A stretch of DNA of 64,000 bases, from NCBI RefSeq assembly GCF_030272615.1, contig NC_081405.1:157437454-157501453 (forward strand). Reading direction: 5' to 3'. Under the pieces are notes generated by a model, which worked only from the letters and a program-made list of their open reading frames with translations, had not been told where the DNA came from and ran no database searches. This document shows positions 56,985 through 64,000 of this stretch, piece by piece. This stretch comes from Cryptomeria japonica (Eukaryota > Streptophyta > Pinopsida > Cupressales > Cupressaceae). The translations under genes and the position numbers were made by a program. Each line of letters starts with the position of its first letter. Position 1 is the stretch's first letter.

Positions 56985-57400
56985 CGTTCTTACTAAACAA
57001 TGGACCCTATACTTTGACGGATCCTATACACAACATGGTTCAGGGGCTGGCATTCTGTTCATCACTCCTGAAGGACACACTATACCAAGATCATATAGGC
57101 TCATGTTTCCATGCACAAATAATGTGGCTGAATATGAGGCACTGGTCATAGGCATCAAAATGGCCGTAGAATGGAAAATCACAGAGTTAAAGGTCTATGG
57201 AGACTCGCAACTGGTTGTCCATCAAATCAACAACGACTATCAGAAAAAGGATGACAAGCTACTACCCTACAAACAAATGGTAGATGACTTCAAATAGTAT
57301 TTTGTGCACATCACCTTCGAGCAAATACCAAGGTTGAACAACAAAGCAGCCAATGCAATGGCTACTATCGCTTCATTACTACAAATTCCAGAGCAACAAA
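56985..57400 (+). pseudogene. Second RNase H (archaeal type), hallmark of Tat
   Basis: Trp-Thr-Leu-Tyr-Phe-Asp-Gly-Ser-Tyr...Gly-Ser-Gly-Ala-Gly-Ile (about 57000-57050), then Asn-Asn-Val-Ala-Glu-Tyr-Glu-Ala-Leu (about 57118-57145) and Val-Tyr-Gly-Asp-Ser-Gln-Leu-Val (about 57193-57220). The Asp, Glu and Asp catalytic residues are all kept. The frame has TAG at 57295-57297 (simplest origin CAG) and continues in phase with Arg-Leu-Asn-Asn-Lys-Ala-Ala-Asn-Ala (about 57340), which is the last block with its Asn/Asp position. A captured second RNase H defines the Tat lineage. Confidence 0.9.
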
Positions 57401-58751
57401 GTCATTACGAGTTCCTGGTAGAGCAACTGTTCTCCCCCGCCTATGACCACTCTAAATCCCATGTTATCTATGCCTTGATTGGTTCAGATTCTCCGTTATA
57501 TGGACCAATATACGACTACCTCAAACACAATATCTTACCACTTGACCAATCCCGTAACCAAAAATGCAACTTTATCCGACAAGCTGCCCGTTATACCCTT
57601 ACTGCCGATACTTTGTATCGTCGAGGTCTTGATGGTACTCTTCTTTGTTGCCTTGATCGTAATGATTCTGATTCTGCTTTACACGAGCTTCACGAAGGTA
57701 TTTGTGGCACACATTCAAGTGGTACTACTCTTGCTAAAAAGCTTCTAAGGATGGGATACTACTGGCCTACAATGGAAAAAGACTCATATCACTTCGCCAA
57801 GAAATGTCCTAAATGCCAGATCCATGGCAATCTGATACATGCACCAGCACAGGAACTGCAGCCATTTACAACATCTGCCCCTTTTGTCAGTGGGGACTAG
57901 ACTTGGTTGGCAAAATTCATCCTTCATCTTCAAATGGACACAAGTTCATTATAACTGCAACAGAATACTTTACCAAATGGATAGAAGCAGTTCCCATGAC
58001 CACAGTGACTGGGAAACAAATTGCCTCTTTTATCCTCAATTATCTAATCTACAGATATGGTATTCCAAGTTCAATCATCACGGATAATGGACGACCTTTC
58101 AATAATCAAGATGTCCAAGAACTATGTGAAAAATTCAAAATCCAACATAGGTTCTCTACACCATATTACCCACAGGGAAATGGTCAAGCAGAAGCATCTA
58201 ACAAGACAATACTGAAAATCCTAAAGAAAACAGTGAATGATGCAGGCAAAGATTGGCACGTGCAACTCAATCCAGCATGTTGGGCATACAGAACCAGCAT
58301 CTGCACACCTACAGGAGCAACACCATACTCATTGGTATATGGATCAGAAGCAATTTTACCCCTGGAGGTAGAAATCCCATCTCTTAGAGTCTCTTTGAAA
58401 GGCTTAATCCCAGATGAAGAGTATCGAGTTAACCGACTGCAAGAACTTGAGCTATTAGATGAAAGACGCCAACATGCTTACACTCATCTCAAAGCATATC
58501 AGCAACGCATGTGCAGGAGCTACAATCACAAGGTAATTCCCCGCAACTTCAAGGTTGGTGACCTAGTCCTCAAAGAAAATCCAAGAAATCAGCAAGATCG
58601 AGAAAAGAAAGGGAAATTTGAACCTAACTGGTTGGGTCCCTATGTTATCATATTAGTCTATGGATCAAGTGCCTATCAGCTAACAAATTCTGAAGGAGAT
58701 GTGCTCAACGAACCAACCAACAACATTCATCTAAAGAGGTATTACACTTAA
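57401..58751 (+). pseudogene. Integrase of the giant element
   Basis: Frame 57304-57900 has the HHCC zinc domain. It reads His-Glu-Gly-Ile-Cys-Gly-Thr-His (about 57690-57715), then Cys-Pro-Lys-Cys (about 57805). A frameshift near 57880-57895 leads to 57813-58751, which has Gly-Leu-Asp-Leu-Val-Gly-Lys-Ile, Lys-Trp-Ile-Glu-Ala-Val-Pro, Thr-Asp-Asn-Gly-Arg-Pro-Phe and Pro-Gln-Gly-Asn-Gly-Gln-Ala-Glu-Ala-Ser-Asn. The DDE residues are all present. The C-terminal part has Lys-Val-Gly-Asp-Leu-Val-Leu and Leu-Gly-Pro-Tyr-Val-Ile, an SH3-like GPY segment. No chromodomain follows, as expected for Tat. Confidence 0.92.
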
Positions 58752-59747
58752 GTGGCCTAGTGCACGGAAAAGCCAAAATAAGCAAAAACAAAAACAAACA
58801 AAAAACAAAAATCAAAAAAATCCAGAAAAAGCAAAAACAGCGAGTACAAATAAAAACAAATGGTGAAAACCTGGTAAACAGGCGCTCTTGTGAAAGAACG
58901 GCTCCTCTATCTATTTCCATGCCATTTTTCCATACAAACACTATCGGCCATCGCCCGACACTTAGCCCATATCCATTCAGGACACACTTAGCGTAGTCAC
59001 TACCCTGATTTGTCTATATATATTCTCTTACCACATTCCACCATGGCTTGGAAATCACTGTACATGATCATATCAAGAGGCACACTCAGCTAGGGGCATT
59101 AACTTGTTCAAAAACTTGCAAACATTCAAGACATCACAACTATTGCAAAAACTCAGAAGCATGACATCCAACAAACAAAACTACGCTTCATCACAAAAAC
59201 CAAAACAAAACAATTCACAAAAATACCAAGGATGGATGATTTTCTGAAGTACTAAATGTTGCATTCTTGCATAAAGTCTTGACTAGTTTTGCATTTTGAA
59301 CTTTTTGAATAATTGGATTCTCTTCCTTGTCTCACTAAATGCTTCACAGCTAGAGTCAAGAGGAACTTCCAATATTTTCTTAGTCTTCTGTCTGGGAGGA
59401 GATCACTTGTACTATGTGAACACATGCCTCGAGACGTGATACATCGAATATCATTGAAGGCCTGATTCCACTTCACGCATACAAATGATCAAATCTTGTC
59501 TGTATACGCAATACGCACTCAGGTTGTCCTGGTTCAATTATACCTTGACGCTTGTGCTATCTTGCAAAATAAAAAATCATGTAAATTTTTCTCAAGTCAT
59601 TATGGTTCAATTATACCATTATGCTTGTATAAATTTTCAACATATCCTAAACAAATCAATGCTCAATGATGAAACCTACAAAGAAAGCAAATAACATATG
59701 GTTATATCGGATGGCAAATACAGAATGAGGGATGCTCCAAAAACATT

Positions 59748-59850
59748 AGTTGCATATCATTTTACAATTAGTTGCATATCATTTTACATGTTTGCATATC
59801 ATTTTAACATTATTACATATCGTATTACATTTAGTTGCATATCAAATCAT
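59748..59850 (+). repeat. Short tandem repeat TTGCATATCATTTTACA
   Basis: Four to five copies of a 20-30 bp unit (TTAGTTGCATATCATTTTAC) with drift toward the right side. Confidence 0.8.
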
Positions 59851-60000
59851 ACATCTCATTTTCAAGATACATCTCACAGCATATAAAAGCATACATCCTG
59901 CATCATACATTACATCATATATTTAAGCATTGCATCATCACATAAAATAACCCACATAACATGCATCCACATAAACACATCACATGATCAAAAATGGTGC

Positions 60001-60068
60001 CATATATATATATATATATATATCAAAACTGATACAAATGTACAAAATGTGTCAAAAACTGTGTCCAG

Positions 60069-60099
<31 letters not shown>

Positions 60100-60143
60100 A
60101 AACTGATACAAATGTACAAAATGTGTCAAAAACTGTGTCCAGT
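60001..60143 (+). repeat. Tandem duplication with (AT)n at the start of each copy
   Basis: An AT run (60002-60023; 60070-60097) is followed by ATCAAAACTGATACAAATG and then GTGTCAAAAACTGTGTCCAG. The non-AT parts of the two copies are identical as far as I can see. Confidence 0.9.
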
Positions 60144-60187
60144 ACAAAAGAATACAATGCTAAAAAATACAACAGAGACCATGTCTC

Positions 60188-62106
60188 TCAGGTATGACTA
60201 TCCCCTGACGGAGATGGTCTCGCTCCAGATGCACCCGCCCCTAGATCTCCAGGAGGGTCCTGTCTCGATGGCCCCGTAACCCCTCGACTCTCAGACCGTG
60301 ACCCAGTAGCTCGAGATCGGTTGGATCTCGACTGTGCAAAACTTTGTACTCGTTGGTCCCTGGGTACTGCCGCCTCATAATGTCGCCTATAATACTCCAC
60401 CTCCTGTGCTCTCAGCACTAACTCTCTCAGGGTGTCTCTCATCGGACCACCTGCCACTGCTCTCTGCATGCTCGCCACCAACTCCTCTGCTCGCCCCCCT
60501 CCGCTCTATCTCAGTGTCTCGCTCCATATTCAACTGAGAAATCTACTGCTGATAGGTCAAAATCTGTGCCTGCAGCTGCTGCACAGTAATCTGCAAGGTC
60601 CGTATCTGAGCATCCTCCATATGACCTTGCACTCGAACTCGTAGCAGTACTTGTGCTGGAGGAACCCCTTCCACTCGGCCTGTCCTCGGTACTGGAGGTG
60701 GGAGTACATCCGTCCTCCTCCTCTGTGCTGGTCGACTCGGCTCATCCTCACCCCCCACTGCAGCTAGCACCTCCCCCACTCTCCCCTCTCTACTAGCTCC
60801 GATAGCCAATCCACCTCTCCCCCTCTCTATCCTCCCCTATCGTACTGCTCTCTCCACACCTCTACCACCTCACCTCCCTCTAGCTCCTCTCCCTCGTCCA
60901 TCTCCTCCATCATCCCCATCATCTCCATCATCTCCCTCCTCCCCATCTGAATCAAAAGCTGGCCTCATCTCCTCAGGATCAGAAATCCTGGCCACCGCCC
61001 GCACAGCAAACAAACGAGCAAACTCATCTGTCATACCCGCATCCTGAATCTCCAGGGCATAGTCCCATATCTGCCCGGTCAATCCCACAAACTTCTCCAC
61101 CGCCACGATGCTATCAATAGTCGGCCCCCAATCGGCCACATCCTACTGCCACCGTGCATAAAGGCACGCTCCCTGAGGAATACTCTGTTAGTGTTCGAAC
61201 TGCCTCAAAACTCGGGTCACCACAAATCGCTCAATCACGAACGGGGTCCTCCCAATCAGGTACCTGGTCATGAATACAAAGGGCATCTCCAGCCCATCCT
61301 CAGCCCACACCTCACAGCCTGTATACGGTCACCAAGTGACCGTATCTATATCATCAAAAACCCTCCTCTAATGCTCTAGTTTGCCCAGCTTACGCTGGAC
61401 AACTAGACCCCTGTATTCATAGGCATATGCACATCCTATAGGTCTGTCTCTATCTGCTAGTGGTCTCGCTGCTGAAATATGCTCCCAGCACCAGACCTGT
61501 AATAACGTCACGCCAGCTGACAAACTGCCGTAACCGAGGTATACTACCTCATGCAGACTCCTGTATAAATGAGCCAGCATCGCTAACCCCCATGCAAACC
61601 TCCGGCCCTGAGTAACCATCTCCTCCAACACTAACCCCCATCCCACCGAGAATCCCTTTGACCTGCGATCAGGACAAAGGAATCCACCAATAAACCCTGC
61701 TAGAACGGATGGTAGGGGTGCATAGTCCAGGTCCAAAAACTCCTGCATGGGATCTCATAACCACAGACAGTATCATCTGGAATATCCGACGCAGTGCCTC
61801 TGTGCCACCCTCCTCTGACTGCTCATATGGTAGTAGTGCACCTACCACAGGAATGCTCAGAATCTGGTAACAGTCCTCAGGTGTGACTGTCATCTCTCCA
61901 ATGGAAAAATGGAAGGTGTTGGTGTCGCTATGCCACCTCTCTGCCAAAGCTGTCAAAAGCCCCCGGTTCACAGTGAACCGAGGCATATCCAGGAGAGAGG
62001 TCAATCCACATCTCTCAATAATATCCAGATCCACTTGCGACAACCACGGTATCAATGTCCATGGTCTGGGAAATCTCTCCCGTGACTGCACCACACCTAA
62101 TCGCTC
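60188..62106 (-). pseudogene. Antisense plant mobile domain (PMD) gene, exon 2 and tail
   Basis: Minus strand, from the splice acceptor at 62107 downwards. Frame from 62106 to about 61760 reads Phe-Thr-Val-Asn-Arg-Gly-Leu-Leu-Thr-Ala-Leu-Ala-Glu-Arg-Trp, Thr-Phe-His-Phe-Ser-Ile-Gly-Glu-Met-Thr-Val-Thr-Pro-Glu-Asp and Leu-Ser-Ile-Pro-Val. These blocks are those of the plant mobile domain of MAIN/MAIL-type proteins. After a frameshift near 61760, frame 61368-61748 continues with Gly-Arg-Arg-Phe-Ala-Trp-Gly-Leu-Ala-x-Leu-Ala-His-Leu-Tyr-Arg and Leu-Leu-Gln-Val-Trp-Cys-Trp-Glu-His-Ile...Arg-Pro, also typical. A stop near 61366 (possible TGG to TAG) is followed by more homologous-looking sequence. 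The tail is Asp/Gly-rich (about 60880-60960), then Arg- and Gln-rich with a short coiled coil (60543-60640). Role unknown; PMD proteins act in the nucleus in gene and transposon silencing. Confidence 0.8.
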
Positions 62107-63148
62107 CTGTCAACAAGCAAAACAAATCCAATATCAGTTTCCACATCAAAACAAAGATATCAAAATCAAACTTACATCAACAAACATGAAACAATTTGCT
62201 CCTCTATATCAAAGTTCAAAATCCTATCATTTTATATCAACTTGTAAAACAATTCAAGTTCTCAAAAACCATATCAAAACTTGTAACACAACTCAAGTCT
62301 CCACAATCACATAAACTTGTAAAACAACTCAAGTTTCCCACCCATATCAGTTTGTAATACAACTCAAGTTTCCAACCCATATCGGCTTGTAATACAACTC
62401 AGGCTTCACACACATTGAACTTGAAATAGAACACACAAATAAATCATATTTTGATTAACACAACACATTGATATCTAAACATAACTTGGAAAATCGCAAA
62501 TCAAAACAAGTTATACAAATATTCATATTGGATAAATCCATCACATCACGACAGGCAAAGCACAACAAATTTTCAAATCGGCCCATCTTGCAAATTTTTT
62601 TCAGATGCGCTAAAACAGATATTTAATGCGCTAAAAACCTCCCACGCGCTAGGCTGGCTTTCCTACGCGCTATTCCATCTACCCTATGCGCTAGGTTAAC
62701 TCTACGCGCTAATCTTTTCCCCCCATGCGCCACCTAACCTACCCTATGCGCTAGACTCTGTCTACGCGCTAATCTATCCCTCCTAGGCACTACTTGTTTG
62801 GCCCGATGCGCTAGGTTAACCCCACGTGCTAAACCCCCTTACTTATGCGAACCCCTGCGACCTCTATGCGCTAGGTCTACTCTACGCGCTAACCTATTGA
62901 CCTGACGCGCTACCCGACGGCTGCCATGCGCTATTCTACCTATATGCGCTACCATATTTTTTCTATGCACTATCCTATTTCTTTTGGATGCGACCCCTAA
63001 AATTAAACTTGATGCGCTACTCTAAACTTCGTATGCACTAAACTACGCCCTAGATGCGCTAAACCATTAAACCCGAACTTTGAAATTCAAAAACTGACTA
63101 AAAATGACAAAATAAAAAGTCAAAAAAGGGTCAAGAATGTTGACTTAC
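62107..63148 (-). other. Intron of the antisense PMD gene
   Basis: 1042 bp on the minus strand. Donor CCA|GTAAGTCA, with G at 63148. Acceptor TTGCTTGTTGACAG|GAG, with exon resuming at 62106, preceded by a T-rich tract and a CTGAT branch-like site. Removing it joins exon 1 to the PMD frame in phase 0. Motif array 3 is entirely inside the intron. In plant DNA this is a very plausible U2-type intron. Confidence 0.75.
62600..63070 (-). repeat. TAGCGC motif array 3 (antisense orientation)
   Basis: On the plus strand it reads ATGCGCTA or ACGCGCTA about 20 times from 62605 to 63062, again at 20-30 bp steps and in near alternation. On the minus strand it is TAGCGCAT and TAGCGCGT, the same words as arrays 1 and 2. 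The array occupies the middle of the intron of the antisense gene. Confidence 0.88.
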
Positions 63149-63223
63149 TGGTGGTCCACGCCCTGCAGGTCTTTGGTACCTCCGAACGCGCTCGAAACGG
63201 TGTCTATGATAAGGAATAGGCAT
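63149..63223 (-). CDS. Antisense PMD gene, exon 1
   Basis: ATG at 63223-63221 on the minus strand opens 25 codons that end exactly at the GTAAGT donor. The encoded peptide is very basic (Tyr-His-Arg-His-Arg...Arg-Val-Arg-Arg-Tyr-Gln-Arg) and ends Gly-Arg-Gly-Pro-Pro, joining in phase to exon 2. The start lies about 440 bp inside the 3' LTR border, so the promoter should be in 63224-63667 or in the 3' LTR read backwards. A TATA-like sequence on the minus strand (CCTATAAAAGGGGAAAAGGG, from plus 63306 down to 63287) is about 65-80 bp upstream of the ATG. Confidence 0.65.
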
Positions 63224-63293
63224 TTTCTCTGCAGACCAAATTCTCTTTCTCCAAAGTCAACAAAGCACAAATGAATCTAAATCAAGCCCTTTT

Positions 63294-63304
63294 CCCCTTT
63301 TATA
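63294..63304 (-). promoter_or_regulatory. Probable TATA box of the antisense gene
   Basis: The plus strand CCCCTTTTATAGGAGG gives CCTCCTATAAAAGGGG on the minus strand, a good plant TATA box (TATAAAAG). It is 71-80 bp before the antisense ATG. Confidence 0.6.
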
Positions 63305-63652
63305 GGAGGAAAATGAAATTAGGGTTAGTCAAATGGACCTGTAATATGGTCGTGGTCTCCCCTATACCATAACATTCATAACTTATCGGGAGATGAATCA
63401 ATTTGCACACATTTCACATGCACGAAATCATACACATCATACGCAACTCATCCAATTAAATCAATTTTTTTTTCAAAATATTGATTCATCTCCCGAGGGG
63501 GCATCACACATCAAATCAAATCTGGGGCATTGCATCAAATCAAAACTGGGGCACAACTGGCAAATCAAAAGAGCGACACAAAAATTGCATTTGATCATAA
63601 ATTATGATAAGGCATCATTTTCTTTGAAATAACATGTGCACACACGTCACTT

Positions 63653-63667
63653 CAAAGAGGAGCAAAA
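63653..63667 (+). promoter_or_regulatory. Polypurine tract
   Basis: AAAGAGGAGCAAAA lies immediately before the TG of the 3' LTR, as expected of the plus-strand primer. Confidence 0.85.
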
Positions 63668-64000
63668 TGTAGACATATAAAAATGACCATATTCCTAAAT
63701 GAATATTTTATGTTCATTTCTCTATTTAATTAAATCCAATTTAATTAAATTATCCACATTCCTCTATTTAATTAAGTAAATTACTCAATTTATTTAAATT
63801 AAATTCACTATACCCATTTAATGAATAAATTATTTTATTCAATTAAATCCCCCCTATCCACTTTTAATTAAATTCAAATTTAATTAAATAGTTATCCCAA
63901 ATTGAATAAATCAAATTTATTTAATTGCAACCAAATTGAATGAAATACTTTATTTCAATTAAATCCTATTATCCCTCCATCCACTTGCAAAATCCCAAAC
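63668..64000 (+). repeat. 3' LTR of the giant element (first 333 bp)
   Basis: Begins TGTAGACATAT. It matches 46610-46942 with about three transitions (ACGT/ACAT, AAACT/AAATT, TTACAA/TTGCAA) and a small difference at the window edge. The rest is beyond the window. Confidence 0.95.

Larger units (their letters stand above)
58755..60187. other. 3' spacer between pol and the antisense gene
   Basis: No gene seen. It begins with an A-rich AAAACAAAAAC stretch (58780-58860). A GTTGCATATCATTTTACA repeat follows at 59748-59850 and the AT microsatellite duplication at 60001-60143. Transcripts of both strands would end somewhere here. Confidence 0.5.
46610..64000 (+). mobile_element. Giant Tat-type Ty3/gypsy element with antisense gene (3' end outside)
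   Basis: From the TG of the 5' LTR (46610) to the TG of the 3' LTR (63668) is 17.06 kb. With a 1.47-kb 3' LTR the element would be about 18.5 kb. Order: LTR, PBS, leader of about 3.2 kb, gag, protease, G-patch, RT, RNase H, second RNase H, integrase, 3' region with antisense plant-mobile-domain gene, purine tract, LTR. Dual RNase H and large size are marks of the Tat lineage. The first 330 bp of the two LTRs differ at only a handful of positions, mostly transitions, so insertion is fairly recent, yet gag-pol has several stops. It interrupts the copia at 41149-46609. Confidence 0.9.

Noticed and set aside
61883-62314. Plus-strand 143-residue frame over the PMD gene
   Set aside because: No known motif and it runs across the PMD exon and its splice acceptor; treated as a shadow.

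Overview
The window looks like plant nuclear DNA, most probably from a large-genome seed plant; a gymnosperm is my best guess, not a proof. It is almost entirely LTR retrotransposon DNA of several ages, nested in each other, with one recognisable host-type gene piece. I saw no rRNA, tRNA, CRISPR array or bacterial-style operon.

Layout. (1) 1-14135: three related copies (A, B, C) of an LTR-element family that shows no pol. Each copy has an unrecognised long ORF directly before an LTR-like repeat. Copy C is the fullest: a leader with 15 copies of a conserved hairpin (6263-8644), a 700-codon ORF (9742-11844) and its frameshifted continuation to 12946. Copy B carries a 2.05-kb insertion with an 8-bp target duplication (1812-3862). 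(2) 14136-22944: sparse DNA with a decayed Ty3/gypsy gag (16610-17330) and, on the minus strand, the first exon of a papain-like cysteine protease (20366-20801). (3) 22945-32572: a complete non-autonomous element with a copia-like gag and no pol. Its LTRs are about 1.7 kb and its target duplication is CTTCC/CTTAC. Its 5' LTR is split by a 1565-bp miniature LTR element with a perfect TACTT duplication. (4) 32573-41148: AT-rich LTR debris, a perfect solo LTR (34357-35589, duplication GTTGT), a worn Tat-like Ty3/gypsy remnant with a G-patch module (35674 to about 39500), minisatellites and a long (CT)n tract. (5) 41149-46609: a minus-strand Ty1/copia element cut off at its 5' side by (6) 46610-64000: a giant Ty3/gypsy element of the Tat type, about 18.5 kb if its 3' LTR is full length. 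It has LTR, PBS, a leader of about 3.2 kb, gag, protease, G-patch, RT, RNase H, a second RNase H and integrase. A plant-mobile-domain gene lies antisense between pol and the 3' LTR.

How the parts work together. In the giant element the sense transcript would start in the 5' LTR and encode the polyprotein. The antisense gene starts near the 3' LTR, has a convincing phase-0 intron and reads toward pol. Short TAGCGC-type motifs are arrayed twice in the sense leader and once, in opposite orientation, inside the antisense intron. Each transcript therefore carries the motif in the same orientation near its own 5' end, and the sense RNA carries complementary arrays at its two ends. This layout, and the hairpin array of element C, are the most unusual things in the window. 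The coding parts of both are broken by stops and frameshifts, so these copies are probably no longer autonomous.
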